Part shown: piece after piece, positions 29,841 through 42,552 of the stretch
Numbering within the stretch: the first letter of the stretch is position 1
Layout: the number at the start of each line of letters is the position of its first letter
Origin: Leguminivora glycinivorella
Lineage: Eukaryota > Arthropoda > Insecta > Lepidoptera > Tortricidae
NCBI RefSeq assembly: GCF_023078275.1
Contig: NC_062983.1
Coordinates: 12,393,001 to 12,457,000, forward strand
Length of the DNA stretch: 64,000 nt
Direction of reading: 5' to 3'
Made by a program: the position numbers and the translations under genes
The notes under the pieces: generated by a model
Database searches by the model: none
What the model was told of the DNA's origin: nothing
What the model saw: only the letters and a program-made list of their open reading frames with translations

Positions 29841-30187
29841 TGCCATTGGGAATTTTCACGAAAAAATATTGTAAACCTTTTTTTACCAAAATAGGTGAAT
29901 TTAATGTTTTTCCTACTCAGAATCACGAGCCCTTTTTCGATCCTACTAGGTAAAAAAAGCGTCCTAAATATATTTTTTCCACTTCGTTACCATTTTTCAA
30001 ATACTTTGTACAGCGGTTACAAAGTGGAAAGTATGCAAAATAATAGAAAATTTTGGGACCATTTTTTTGTCTCTTGTTTTTTGTTCTAGTTCGAAAGGGC
30101 TTGTGATTCTGAGTAGAAAAAACATAAAATTTACCTACCTTAAAAAAAATATTTTTGGTGATTGTTCTCGCGAAAATGGCCCATTGT
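29841..30187. mobile_element. Foldback MITE, family 7 (ATGGGCCATTTT ends), copy 1
   Basis: TACTCAGAATCACGAGCCC and GGGCTTGTGATTCTGAGTA are complementary, as are CACTTCGTTACCATTTTT and GGTTACAAAGTGG nearer the centre. The outer end reads CGCGAAAATGGCCCATTG. A related, diverged copy is at 61741-62074. Confidence 0.75.
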
Positions 30188-31585
30188 AATTGCAGTTCCA
30201 GGACAAAAACCGTAAGTTTCATGATTATTTTCTGAATATTCGTCCTTTAGAGAATGAAATGGGTCACAATTCGCAACGCTACGGAGTGAAAGAGCCAGCA
30301 CGTGCATCATAATAGTGGCTTTTACGCAACAAATACTCCGGTCCTTTCTGAGGCTAAAAGTCTAAAAATGCCTTATCTCAGCCGCACATAAACCTCCTGC
30401 GAATCGAATTTCAATAGAGATCGTAAAAGCTTTCTTCACAGAATCGATTTGTGTCCTTACTCAACTATAAAGACGAACCAACATAAAATGAAAAGGTTCC
30501 TGATCTACATCGCGCTGCATAAACAACTCACGGCTCAATTTGTTTTATACCCTTTAAAGATCTATGTCGTAAAAGTCAGCTGAGTCTCCGAGAGATCACA
30601 AGTTGACTTGTGTTCCATAGTAACGACCCTTATTTGCTATATTATAAAAATACCAAATCTGTCTTTTTATTTTGAGCTTATTCCACCATCCCCATTCTAC
30701 CAGGACTTTTAGACGCACAGCCGGTTTCCACCCTCACTTGGTAAATATGCCACTAATTCGCACGTAGCACTTTGCTTCTTCTTTTCTTACACGCACTGCC
30801 AAGGAGTAGAACCCATGCAGCAACTTTCAAATCAGTGAATAGGGCGAGCTCGTCCATTCTATCGTAGGTCACGTCTTTGCCTCGGCTAGTCTGTGGTCCT
30901 GAGTAAGTCCATTTATAATAATACCTATTAAAAGAATGATAGCAAAGGTGTAGCAAAGCTTAGCGTTCCATTTATGAATATGCAACCTTAACAATAAGTA
31001 ATAGGTATCTAATAGGCAATTTGAGCTTCTATTATGAGAGCTACACAGCGCGTCGCATAATACGGTATAATTTATACTATAAATCACGGTAAGATTAAAT
31101 AAGTGTCTGGAGCCGACAGATGTGTCGTATTGCCGTCGTGACTTGCGTCCTGAGCAGAAATTAGCAAATGTTAGACATATCTGGCTATATTTAAGTAAGA
31201 TATAATTTATTCGATAGGTAATTTTATTTATTACACACGTTATTGCACGAGTAAAATAAAATCTGGTGCTTTTTGTGCTCGTAAACTAGAACATTCCTTT
31301 GCTTTTTGTGCTTATTTGTCATTGTCATGTGACAAATAAATATTTACCTGGTTTCTCTTTTATTGATGACCAAAGTATTTTATAGAACTAGAACAATAAA
31401 TTTACGAGTTTCTAAGGTAATATACAATCATAAAAATACCTATCAATAAAATTATTATGGACGTTCATAAACTTTACCATTACTTTAGCAAACAACAATA
31501 AAATAAATTTGAATGATAAATTCGTTTAGTAGTAAAAACAATAAAAGAGGTTTATAAGGACTAGGTTTAAAAATCCAGAGTCATC
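30188..31585. other. Unassigned DNA with a dispersed repeat fragment
   Basis: At 30875-30930 TTGCCTCGGCTAGTCTGTGG with GAGTAAGTCCATTTATAAT also occurs near 45408-45455, so it is a dispersed repeat. No gene was seen. Confidence 0.45.
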
Positions 31586-31589
31586 ATTT

Positions 31590-31905
31590 GCTTACCCTCG
31601 ATCCCAATAACTTCTATCTGTCGCTATCGGACGTGATCTCATTCTTCACTTGCATTCGTTTCATATCATATCTCACCCGAAGAATGGTGGATGGACTCCT
31701 TTTCTTCGGTTTTCCTCTCTCATTTCCTCCCTGGGTTAAATTGTGGCGTAGGCGAGAGGCTGGCAACCTGTCACTGCAATGTCACAGTTTCGTTTTCTTT
31801 CAACCCCTTATTTGCCAAGAGTGGCACTGAAACCTGAGTAGTTTCATGTGTTCTGCCTACCCCTTCATGGGACATAGGCGTGATTGTATGTATGTATGTA
31901 TGTAC
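31590..31905 (+). repeat. LINE 3' UTR with (GTAT)n tail
   Basis: GGCGAGAGGCTGGCAACCTG, CAATGTCACAGTTTCGTTTT and TCTGCCTACCCCTTCATGGG lead to GGCGTGATTGTATGTATG. The same final sequence ends the LINE fragment at 35060-35212. It is a non-coding 3' region of an RTE-like LINE. Confidence 0.7.
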
Positions 31906-34900
31906 TTCATCCCTCCCCATTCATTCGTATCTAATACTTGTCTCATAACATAATTTTCATCCTTCCGTACCACATGACCATCTTGCGCTAAGCGGGACTT
32001 TTTATGTTACGGGTTTAAAAATCTATAGTCTGATAAAAATTATATATACGGCCAAATAAAGGTAAGGTCAACATTCGGCTACCGTGAAAACATAATATTT
32101 ACATAAGTGCTCACTATATCCATGAATAAAATGCCTCGAAATGTCTGATTTTCATGTGATGTTTTAAGACGTAAATAATATGGCTTATCTACTAAATAAT
32201 ATTGTTTTTGTTATAAATTGCTTGTTTTTGTAAAGCTTGTAGTATGCCAATATAGAAATACCTGAATAATATATTATCTTCACTAACGCCCACGTCACCT
32301 ACGGCTTGCTTTACATTTACATAATAAGTGTTCTTTTGGGCAATAAAGTTTAAATAAATAAATAAATACTAATTTCCACAAGCTTTCCAGTAAAATAATT
32401 CTTCCTGTGACAATTTATCTTAACAGACATTTTTTATCACGTCTATTCCTCTAGAAATATAACGTCAAGCTAATAAAAATAAGACAACATAATTCAGCTA
32501 TTGACTTTTAAATTAAGGCCAACCAAAAGAGACTTGAAAGAAACTGTCATCGGCGCCATGATTCGACGAGGGAGGTATAAGTACCTTTTTACATAAACAT
32601 CTCTTCAATTTCACGCGGTGCTCTCACCAGTGAAGTGACAATCGTTGAAGCTACAGCAATCAAAACGCAGTCCGGCTCTGTCACGCCACTTCTGAAGAGG
32701 GATAGGGACGGCTAGTTACAGATACGCTTACGAAGCGTAAGTGATTGTGACGTTGGCTAAGTACCCAGGCTCTCGGCATTTCCCTCAAACATGACAGACC
32801 CATATCACGTTGAAACAGACAAATTGAGGCTTTTATCGAATATTTTGACCGAATGGAATGAAATATGGAAGGTCAATAAAAATATATTGCGTCACATATA
32901 GAGAGGTTTTCCTCTGTTTTCTTTTACTGTTATTAAAATATGCATTGAGCATTGCGAGGTTAATACCGAATGATACCTAAATGTTTTCTATAAATACATT
33001 ATTACTTTATTTGTAGGTGCGGTCTTGTAAAAAACATGTTGGCAAAATTACTGAAAGTTATAATTTTATTTTAAGAGTATAAAGAAACGGTCTGTGTATT
33101 TTTGAATACGCTTTAAAGGACTTACAGCTTTTGAAACAGGAAATCAATATCTTAAAATATTTTTTCTACTCCCGTACTGTTATTCGTGAGTTACAAGGTC
33201 GTGCATAGAACTTTAAAACCCTACATAAAAGATGTCAGGACAAGTCTATCTAGTCTATACCCTGAAAACATTTAGTAGCAGTAGCACGATATAGCTGTTA
33301 CAGTTCAGTAAATACATTGCTACCAACTTAACAAACCAATTCGCAGAGTCGAGACTCCTTCGTTTTCTGCTGCGTTCATTGGCGACGCGTCGAATCGCAT
33401 TCAAATGTATGAGAACTCGATTCAACTCGGCTCGATTCGTCTTAGTGGCCAGGCTTCAAAGAACCATACCATAGACAGTTTTATTTTCATGTTTGCACTC
33501 AAACTGCATATTAAAAATGGTAGGCGGTCCACTAGATAACTAAAGATGACTGAAAGTAGGTATTTGTTGATTTATAATTTTCTTTCAAAATAAGTGCTTG
33601 GTCGTAGAAAGTATTGTATGCAACGGTGTTTAACTGAGTCAAAAATGCTCGTGGCGTCTTTATTAACAATTTTCGGCTTCGCCTCAAATTGTTACCCACG
33701 CCACTCACCTTTTTTGACCTCTTTTAACCACCAGTTGCATAAAATACTATTATTATAGGAAGCAACAAAATGAAACCTATACTATTTTTATTAAAAAATT
33801 ACAATTTTAATGTCGAGTTATAGCTTGAAATTCTTGAAAAGTTGCCACTGTAAGAGCACGTTTCGCCAATGAGACACTACGTGACTCGTGGTCAGTGGAC
33901 GTCGCCTTCACGAATGTGACTGCTCTTATATACCTCAAAATACCTACATTATATACTTCATTTTACCTTAGAAAATCCAACGACTATGAAATTCATTTTA
34001 GCAGACCCCCGTGCTAATAAAATCACAATTTCTGTAATAAAGGAAAAAAATGTCGCCCGAAGCGGAATTTTTTCAATTTTTCTTTTTTAAGGTAGATCCA
34101 TATCAAATATCACTTTTGCAAACTTTGGCCATTACCGTAGGTAAGTTATGGAACACTTATAGATGTCGGATCCCATCGGCTTGTCTCATTTGGAGCTGAG
34201 TAGGACGTCGGAACTGAACGTAAAATGCGGTTGACTAATCCAATGGACACGTTGATGCGACGCATATAATCTACTTCTTAATTTTAGTTGTCTTTCACTT
34301 TTTTTGTTTTTGATCCTTTCTCCTTTTCTTAAGGATTTTCTGGAATTAATCCCATTCAGGGACAAACTCGCCTTTTGCACATATACCTACTCATAAATAT
34401 GTTTATTTCGTTTTATATTACTTATTCTGTGTAAATTGTTTCAGTGCAATGAAGTGACATACACACCTAAAAATTATATATCAAAACTTGTAAAATTTGA
34501 AGGTAGTTTCCTCTTGCGGTGACGGGTTTATAATTTTTCTAGGTTAGGAGCCTGTTATTGAAATTTTAGCAGTTTCATGTACTATGCGTCAGTTTATAAT
34601 TATAACTGTATTTATGTATGTTGTTATAGTGTGCAATAAAATGGCAATACACACGTACAACTTATATGTATATAAAAGCTCGTAAAAAAGTAGGCGGGCA
34701 ATGTAATAATGGGCATATATTTTTCCCCAACCAAATGCCTGTTCTTAACCACGTTTAGCTCGCTCACATCATGTCCCTAACAACGGAATGTTATTACACT
34801 ATCTCGCTAGGCACTGATTGATGCGGGGCTGGCCTATTGTTCGCAAGACCTGTATAAACGGGAGTTACAACGTGATTTATTCAGAGTCTGAAGCTTATCA

Positions 34901-35058
34901 GTTTGCCTGTTCGACGTTTGGTTGAATGGGAATGACGGTTGGCTTTTCAAAAGTGGCAGATGCGACACACTGTTAAGTGACTTTTTTATGTAAACAGTTT
35001 TGTCATAATAATGAATTCATGTCATTATGTTGAAATTGAAGGGAAATATTGCAAAAAG
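31906..35058. other. Largely unassigned DNA with two small repeat remnants
   Basis: At 32290-32369 there is a retroposon-like tail (GGGCAATAAAGTTTAAATAA). At 32655-32760 GCAGTCCGGCTCTGTCACGC and GATACGCTTACGAAGCG weakly resemble the interior of MITE family 3. Otherwise AT-rich DNA with no coding frame. Confidence 0.4.
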
Positions 35059-35059
35059 G

Positions 35060-35212
35060 CCAGGTCAGAAGTACTCGAAACCGACGAGCGTGTATGAGAA
35101 ACGTTATGAAAGTGTGTGAAGCGAAAGTGGTTTGTCAGGATCGTAGTAAATGGAAATCCGTGATCTCTGCCTACCCCTCTGGGAAACAGGCGTGATTGTA
35201 TGTATGTACAAA
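35060..35212 (+). pseudogene. LINE 3' end (CEAKVVCQDRSKW type)
   Basis: The plus strand reads MKVCEAKVVCQDRSKWKSV, ISAYPSGKQA then stop, followed by GTGATTGTATGTATGTAC. This is the end of an RTE-like ORF2 and the start of the GTAT tail. 5'-truncated. Confidence 0.75.
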
Positions 35213-35790
35213 TAAAATGACACTTGGACAACCCACCACGAGTCATTCCAGGTGCAAAGGACTTCATACTCTAACTGCATTGCCGTGTTGGATCGCCACG
35301 CCATCGACCGTCTGCACTAGGAACGACCCGGTGGAGCGGAGTTTCCAGCCGGCGCTCCTAAAAGCGACTCCCTAGTTCCAAAAAGAAGGACCGGGCCTCC
35401 GAATACCAACTACTAATACCAACTCCGAATACCATCTATTCGTAAAGTATATTATCTGAGTATCCAAAATACTAGCCTTCTTGTGCTTACCAAGGGTAAA
35501 CCCCACGGTTTCCCAACTCCATTGACTAAGATCACTGATCACCTATGGTCAATCTGTGTAAGAATGTCCTATAATATTATTTATTTAATAGCGTAACTCG
35601 AACGACTCAGTTGATGAGATTGGTATTTCAGATACGTATTTATACCTTGGGAAACTTCTTTGCATCAGCTTAATAAGCAATTTATTTTTCTAACAGAAAG
35701 TCTGAGAGAACATACTACTTCGGCCCGGATATTACTGAACTAGGAACTTATTTCCAAGAAAATGAATGAGTAGTTATACTGACTTTAGTT
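35213..35790. other. Unassigned DNA with minor repeat fragments
   Basis: 35548-35580 (GTCAATCTGTGTAAGAATGT) is the SINE 3' end in plus orientation. 35610-35670 reads VDEIGISDTYLYLGKLL in one frame, reminiscent of the YVDEYIYLGK segment of RTE LINEs, too short to be certain. 35300-35420 is GC-rich and unassigned. Confidence 0.4.
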
Positions 35791-35829
35791 AATAGTAATA
35801 TCTGGGCGACCGAGCGTAGCTCGGTTCTA

Positions 35830-36247
35830 TTTTTAACCCCCGACGCAAAAACGACAGGGCGATAAGTTTGACGTGTCCGTCTGTCCGTCTGTCCGTCTGT
35901 CCGTCTGTCCGTCTGTCCGTCTGTCCGTCCGTCCGTCCGTCCGTCTGTCCGTACGTCCGTCGGTCCGTCGGTCCGTCCGTCCGTCCGTCCGTCCGTCCGT
36001 CCATCCGTCCGTCCGTCTGTCCGTCTGTCCGTCTGTCCATCTGTCCGTCTGTCCGTCTGTCCGTCTGTCTGTCTGTCTGTGTGTCTGTGTGTCTGTCTGT
36101 GTGTCTGTCTGTGGCATCGTAGGTCCCGAACGGATGAACCGATTTGGATTTAGTTTTTTTTTGTCGGGAGTGTTCTTAGCCACGTTTCATGAAAATCGGT
36201 CTACTACGGTCGGGGGTTTTTTCAAAATTTTAATTTTGTGCTTAGGA
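35830..36247 (+). repeat. Repeat family 4 with an expanded (GTCC/GTCT)n tract
   Basis: It starts TTTTTAACCCCCGACGCAAA, then a microsatellite of about 240 bp (35874-36112) instead of the 30-60 bp in other copies, then GTCCCGAACGGATGAACCG and ends GGGTTTTTTCAAAATTTTAA. The immediately preceding TCTGGGCGACCGAGCGTAGC is a short dispersed palindrome-like motif. Confidence 0.85.
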
Positions 36248-36298
36248 TATATTATGTCGTCTTTAGAAAAAAAAAACTCTTACAAATACAAAAAAAAA

Positions 36299-36402
36299 GC
36301 TTTATTTCTGGCCGGGATTCGAAATCCTGACACCCGCCGCGATGTGCTTGCGAACATTAGACCGACCTCTTACGACTCAGCTACGCTCAGCCGATGCGCG
36401 GT
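36299..36402 (-). repeat. tRNA-derived SINE-like unit
   Basis: On the minus strand TAGCTGAGTCGTAAGAGG (A-box-like) is followed about 45 nt later by GGATTTCGAATCCCGGCC (B-box-like, one extra T), then GAAATAAAGC and a T-rich stretch. Spacing fits a tRNA-related polymerase III promoter. It is followed on the plus side by ATGAAAACTCGAAAATTTGC and AAATCGTTAGAGCGGTTTCC, probably another dispersed repeat. Confidence 0.6.
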
Positions 36403-36699
36403 CGGCGAAATTAACGACCATATTTTGCGTTTACTAACGCGAAATAAAAACGCATGAAAACTCGAAAATTTGCGTTTTCCGGGACCTCAGACTAAGCTAG
36501 ATCGATTTTTCACCTCCGAAAACCCCCACATAACAAATTTAAGCGAAATCGTTAGAGCGGTTTCCGAGATCGTCGATATGTATTGTAAGAATTGCTCGTT
36601 TAAAGGTATAAGATTTTAATCATATAGTTTCGATTTTTTATACCTACTTACATTAGTTTTTTTATGCGTTTAGTGTAATGAAACTCATGGACGTGGTGA

Positions 36700-36785
36700 C
36701 AGCGGACATGTAAGAGAACAATCTCACACCTTAGGATGACGAACACCGGGCAAAGTGGAGAAGATTGAGCAGGAAAACGTACCTA
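36700..36785 (+). pseudogene. LINE ORF2 C-terminal fragment
   Basis: One frame reads DDEHRAKWRRLSRKT, a typical end of insect LINE ORF2 proteins. Very short. It is followed by family-4 repeat at 36817. Confidence 0.5.
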
Positions 36786-36816
36786 CATGAGGCCATGAAG
36801 CACCTTTTAATCTTGA

Positions 36817-37050
36817 TTTTTAACCGCCGACGCAAAAACGACGGGGTGTTATAAGTTTGACGTGTCTGTCTGTCTGTCTGTGTGTGTGTCTGTCTGTGGC
36901 ATCGTAGCTCCCGAACGGATGAACCGGTTTAGATTTTTTTGTCTGAAAGCTGAGTTAGTCGGGAGTGTTCTTAGCCATGTTTCTTGAAAATCGGTCTACT
37001 ATGTCGCGGTCGGGGGTTTTTTCAAAATTTTAATTGTGTGGTTAAGTTAT
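36817..37050 (+). repeat. Repeat family 4, copy
   Basis: TTTTAACCGCCGACGCAAAA to CAAAATTTTAATTGTGTGG, with a short (GTCT)n tract and GTCTGAAAGCTGAGTTAGTC. Confidence 0.85.
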
Positions 37051-38066
37051 TAATTGTTGTGTCAGGACCATACTACAATTTTGAACTTCAATGAATTTTA
37101 GATGGGTAATATGGGCAAAATGTTAAATTGACCTAGACTAAAAGTTAAATTGGCCAAAATAACGATGTAATACATATTTCCAATTGTAGCGGGGGTGCGC
37201 GCGGGGAGAGAAGGGAAAGCCGAAATGACGTGAGAGGTGTGTATTATGTACAATAACACGTACGATACAAGCTTATAACTCAGAACGAAGACGAGTTCCC
37301 CAGCCAGTTAGAGAGAGAGAGAGAACTGGAGCGGAAGCACGTTTAGGATAGTCCTCAATAATAGCGCGTACGCGTAGTTCCCAGAGGGAAGCAGGGGGCT
37401 ATTATGTCGGAATTTGTATTCCTATGATTCGATACATAGCAAGTCTCAAGCGGCGAGCCTAACCAAATCGGGAAAAATCTTAACACCGCGATCTACGAAT
37501 TCTATGGGATCTTGACAGCGCCATCTAGCGGGTTTTTTGGTAACTAAATCGGTGTCGCCGCTCGGCGCTGGCTGGTGTAGTTTTTTGGTGGTGTTACACA
37601 ATCTAATAATCTTATTACCGTTTACCTATTAAACCTAGGCGAACAATGTTGCAAATATTCGTTAACATAATTGCTTACAAGCTAGCTAATTTAGATCAGC
37701 CCCGGATTTCCTGTGCAATTAATCTAGCTTGTTACATTGCGCGCTGCGTGATGCACTATGTGCTAACGATGCATGCGAGGCCCGCGATGTATCGAGCTGC
37801 AATCCATCAGCTAAGAGCCAGGCGATCCCGTTGGGAGACAAATTGCCGATGTGTGTCGCTTATGCCTGCTGTAGCGTTGTATCGATAGGACTTTTATGGA
37901 TGTTTATTGCTTGTAATTGTGATATTTAAACATAGAATAACTTGTTATATTATTTGTTGTTGACTTAAAGTGCCTTAACAATATAAAAACTTAATAACAA
38001 TATAAAATACATCAATCATAATTAAGAATAAGCCATGAAGCATTCTCTGCCTGTCAACAAAGGTTT
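37051..38066. other. Unassigned DNA, partly GC-rich
   Basis: 37185-37600 is richer in GC than the flanks, with a (GA)n stretch near 37308. Open frames of 66-80 codons near 37650-37930 overlap each other and carry no motif. No element recognised. Confidence 0.4.
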
Positions 38067-38460
38067 AAGCCAAAGATACACTAGGGGACAAATGTCCCAC
38101 GACATGTGTCGGCGACATGTCAAGCGAAGCCGGCCGATTTCGCCTGACATATCTGGCGACATCGCGCGACTTATATCCGCAGCGATGTCTAACGAAGTCG
38201 TGCGACTTCGCCTGACATATCTGGCGACATCGCGCGACACCCGATGTCACTGCCCACACGTGTCGCGCGATGTTGCCAGACATATCGAGCGAAGTCCGGC
38301 AACGTCGCGTTACATCACCCGATGTCACTGGCGACACGTGTCGCGCGATGTCGCCAGACATGTCGAGCGAAGTCTGACAACGTCGCGCTACTTCACCCGA
38401 CGTCGCTGGCGACACGTGTCGTGGGACATTAAATTTGTCCCCTAGTGTATCCTTGGCTTT
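38067..38460. mobile_element. MITE with long TIRs and internal inverted tandem repeats
   Basis: Ends AAGCCAAAGATACACTAGGG and CCTAGTGTATCCTTGGCTT are complementary, with the match continuing through GGGGACAAAT and TGTCCCACGACA. The right half holds a 78-bp tandem repeat (starts 38243, 38321, 38399; CGCGCGATGTCGCCAGACAT). The left half holds a 68-bp repeat of related sequence in the opposite sense (CGCCTGACATATCTGGCGAC at 38141 and 38209). The whole can fold into one GC-rich hairpin. Confidence 0.8.
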
Positions 38461-39880
38461 ACATTTACGATTATCATTCAAAATGTGTTTGATTATCTAT
38501 GACTAGATTTGAATACCTAGGCGATAAATGATTAACAGCTTCAAAGGTTTATTTGAATAATTTTTTTAAATTATATTTTATAACAGCCAATACTAATAAA
38601 TACAGAAAAGGCTTGGCTACATGACTAAAGGGTCCTTATGTTTCGAATGGATTAATGTATGTAAGAATATGGTATGAAAACGCATAACGCAACGCAAACG
38701 CTTACTATCTGTGGCCCAAACTACAAGTACACTGCAATTTTTTTTCGCTGGTTATTTAGTGCATGCTAAGATTTTCTTACTTGTTTTAACTAACCGCTTA
38801 CACGTTGGTAAGTTGTAGCAAAAACTGTGTACGATTACACATAACTAGTAGATACGTGACAAAGCATCTAATCTTAAAAAAGTCTACCCAGAAGCATTGA
38901 GTTTATTGCGCAGTACATCCGTGCCTGTAAAACTGGGACAAACTATGAATAAGAAATGAATTACTTTGGTTTTGATATCTAAAATATTCTACACTCCGTG
39001 GCGTTTCGCGTGAGCGGAGTCTGAACGTGCTCGTTACAGTAGGTATCTCTTATTTTTATCCGTGTAAGCAGAACCGAAAGAAAATTATTGTTTTTGCGGA
39101 CTATAGGTATATTATTATCTCAGAAGGAAGTGTACTTGTTTCTGATCTAGTAAAGTGCTTAAAGCTCGGCCACACATGCGCATTTTGGGAGCCTAGGAGG
39201 AGCGTTAGCGTAGCGCAATGATATCGGAGCGCAATGAGTCTTCTACGATGGATTTGAGATGCATCGTAACTTTTATTTATAGAAATTATCGTTGTTTTAC
39301 TAAACACTTAGTTTGTCCGTTATTCCGGGATACAATTTTGGCATGGCTTTAAATCCGGGAGTCGTTGTACGTAATTACGGAATATCTTTAAAGTCCACGT
39401 TGTTAAAGCATATGTAAAAATATGAATTAAATATATTGTTTACATAAATATATAATGCACATATCGTTTTGATAGATGCTTATACAGAGTGTATTTTTTA
39501 TAATTGGCAATGTTTTGATGAGCTGGGATGGGATGGCAAATATGATATTATTACGGCAGTCAAAACAAAGGCTATATTAAAAGACAAACAAGATGTTTTC
39601 TTAGAATATTGGAAGATTATATAAGAATTATACTCATAACATCGAAATAAATAACCTTTGTGCTTTAATTTTATGAAATAAAACAAAAATGTCGATGCCA
39701 CACTCCAATATTTTTCACGTATTCCTCAACAAGTATGCATTTCTAACTCAATAAAATTATGAGATTAAAATCTAAAAAATATATGTACCGTAATTACGTC
39801 ACTATAATGTGTAATCTTTATGTATTTACATCAAATATATGAATATAAATACTAAACCATAAATAGCAATAAAACATAAA
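38461..39880. other. Unassigned DNA
   Basis: 39165-39240 (GCTCGGCCACACATGCGCAT) looks like part of a dispersed MITE but has no partner here. Otherwise AT-rich without coding frames. Confidence 0.4.
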
Positions 39881-39883
39881 AAC

Positions 39884-39912
39884 CGTGCGTGTGCGTGTGC
39901 GTGTGCGTGTGT
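39884..39912. repeat. (GTGTGC)n microsatellite
   Basis: GTGCGTGTGCGTGTGCGTG, four to five units. Confidence 0.9.
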
Positions 39913-40230
39913 AATATTAAGATCTAAGTTTATTATTTATTACTAAAAATTATAGAGAGACTTAATGCTGTTAGGAAAAGTTTAAACTAAAGTATTTTGC
40001 ATAAAAGCGGGTTTATTTTTGAATCTGCTGTATAATATAATTTCAGTGGATTTATACGAAATTTTATCAAACGGATTCAGGCGTCCAACGAAACATAATT
40101 ATTATACAATAAAACAATTAGGTTAAATTCCCAATAATTGGAATTTTAACCCAATAATCCCCCTGTCAATAACTGGTCACCTAGGACTAAAAATGAACAC
40201 TGTATGTATGTATACCTATTTGTAAACATG

Positions 40231-40290
40231 CATAACGTGGTCAATAATAGAAATTTCATGCATAACGTGGTCAATAATAGAAATTTCATG
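40231..40290. repeat. 30-bp perfect tandem duplication
   Basis: CATAACGTGGTCAATAATAG plus AAATTTCATG occurs twice in direct succession (40231-40260 and 40261-40290) without mismatch. Confidence 0.95.
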
Positions 40291-41721
40291 TAAAAACGCA
40301 CTTTGTTTACAGACCAACATAATTATGTGTTAGTATACGGTGGCCATATATTATATTAGATGTCAATCGTTTACTGGCAATTTACTCCAAGTACGTAATT
40401 GTTAAGAATTACCTTTGTAATATTTTCCATTTTATTTTGCTAAGTATAACGCATAGACAAGGCGTATTGGCGTGGTGTGGCAGTCTGCGTCGGGATACCA
40501 TCGGCATCGGGCGAGCTCAATGAAAATGCTCCTCGTTACGGAGCGAAACACGTCGATCTATATTCGACAATTTTACGTGAGTGACCCGATTTTACATGTT
40601 TAATATGTCAGTGTCGCACGGTAGCTTTGTTATTAAAAGACGTACAGTTTACTTATTGTATTGTGTAACTGCCACTAGGTACTAAGTACCTAAGTCATGT
40701 CATGACAGCGTGGATGCGCTAGCCTAATATATTGCCATATTACACTTCTCAGTAAATTGTCCAAATTAATGGTCTACTCTCCGCAAGTGATGCATCAATG
40801 GGGAAGCGACGGCATTCAAGAGCGGTACATATTATCGTTAAGGGGCTTATACCGCGCCATTCACGATGTCGCGTGCTTTAACTCGTATTATTAAGTTATA
40901 CAATGTTGGATTTAATACTTCTGACGTCATCGGCAATGACACGGCTAAACTTGCTTATTGTATTTTTAAATAAGTGACTAATACGAGAAATGCACTCTAC
41001 TTTTGTACAATCCCAGAGTATGTATATCCATAATTAGTTTAACTATATTATGTTTTACAGACATTAAATAATAATTATAGATACGGACCCGTTAAAGTGG
41101 GACTTTAAAAACCAAGTTTTTCATTACCTTTATAATTCTATTCGTATAGAACATTGTGTAGATTTTAATTAAATAAATCGTGTTAGTGTCAAAACTATAA
41201 TCAAAATTTTCTATTGGATATCGCATAACGATGAAAGTATTAAAAGGGGAGCCGTCGCTTATTCCTATAAGTATGTACCGTAGAATTGACTCAGATTATT
41301 AATAACTTTCGAAATGGCGTGACTTCAAACTATTTATTAATGTACGTACACAATCCTGAATTGTTACAAAAAGCATCTGGCCAAGCTCTCTGGAACAGCT
41401 CGCCGCAAAGATCCATTAACTAGACGTCTTGAGACCATTCTTCGCAGACCCCGCCTTTTGCGTCACATCTCGCCGCTTGGCGGGATTCATACAAAATGTT
41501 CAAATGCGCTCTGGGGCTAATTGTTACACTGTTTCTTTGGATCAAAGACTCTTTGTTGTATTTCTTGGAAGCTTACTAAGGAATCTGCCACGTCTTATAG
41601 CAAATAAACACTGCTACAGTTTATTGATTCCCAGTAAGCTATCGGGAGATATTTTTAAATATCTTCAACACTTGCAACACCTGAGTTATATAAATAATAT
41701 AAAAAATAGACATAAATTATA
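40291..41721. other. Unassigned DNA
   Basis: A 97-codon frame at 41429-41722 in a slightly GC-richer stretch has no recognisable domain and no support as an exon. No repeat family identified. Confidence 0.4.
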
Positions 41722-41810
41722 GGATATTCTTACACAGATTGACTAAGTCCCACGGTAAGCTAATTTTTTTTTGTGTTGTGGGTTCTCACTACTAAGACAA
41801 CGATGTGTAA
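41722..41810 (-). repeat. SINE 3' fragment (copy 4)
   Basis: ATTCTTACACAGATTGACTA, AGTCCCACGGTAAGC and TGTTGTGGG match the body of the SINE at 5427-5669; head missing. Confidence 0.75.
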
Positions 41811-42550
41811 AAGTGTACATTGTAATAAGCCTACAAAAAATGGAATAGAAACTTTAAGAGAAACCCTAGGGTTATAGTTTTCATTTTACCTTATTCCAGC
41901 TAATAGCAATATCTGAGTCCGAGTTGAAACCCTTTGTTCCATTAGGTTATACACTATACAGGGGTTACAGTTTTACCGCAAAAGGATTTTCAATCATATT
42001 TTAGAAGAAATACTAAGAACGTGTACAGTGAGTACAAGAAGGATTGACAATGACTGAAGAGGCTTGACAAATACGAACGTTTCCGAGAAAATAGGATGGG
42101 AACACTACATCTGTAAACAGTCGCATAGTCGCAAAGAGAATGGATATGTCTGCTTTCGTGAAACAATCTCAGAACGATGGGACAGATCCCTCAGCGTGGT
42201 AATGGGCTGACTAAGATCGAAAACTGTAATTTCTATAATCCACAAGCATGTGTATCCATGATTCGCGCCATAAATGTAACTCCTTCAAAAACTTCTTCGG
42301 CCTAAACGACGGCGCAGCCCTACCCAATCCTTCCTCTACCTGACATAGTCACTGATAATAGTCCCTGTCTTGTGTGATACCTATGTATTGTCTGTTTGTA
42401 ACTATCTTTTTGTAAATAAATGATTATTTTTAACTGTATTATTATTAAAGTGGAATTTGTAGTTATAATGGGTATTTATTGCCATCGTTCAGCACAGGAT
42501 TAAAACTTTTTGATCATCAGTTTTGATAATTTGTCCAATTTTCTTTACCT
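41811..42550. other. Unassigned DNA
   Basis: No motif-bearing frame. The end (42395-42440, GTCTGTTTGTAACTATCTTT then TAAATAAATG) could be a retroposon tail. Confidence 0.4.
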
Positions 42551-42552
42551 GA

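Noticed and set aside
35868..36112. CRISPR-like array
   Set aside because: The repeats are 4-bp microsatellite units without spacers. The 120-bp and 78-bp arrays also lack repeat-spacer alternation, and the sequence is eukaryotic.
35873..36457. 194-codon open frame of SVCPSVR repeats and its antisense partner
   Set aside because: It is the translation of a (GTCC/GTCT)n microsatellite in a dispersed repeat.
38035..38481. Open frames of 136-138 codons on both strands
   Set aside because: They arise from 68- and 78-bp tandem repeats in a MITE; the 78-bp unit is a multiple of three, which keeps frames open.
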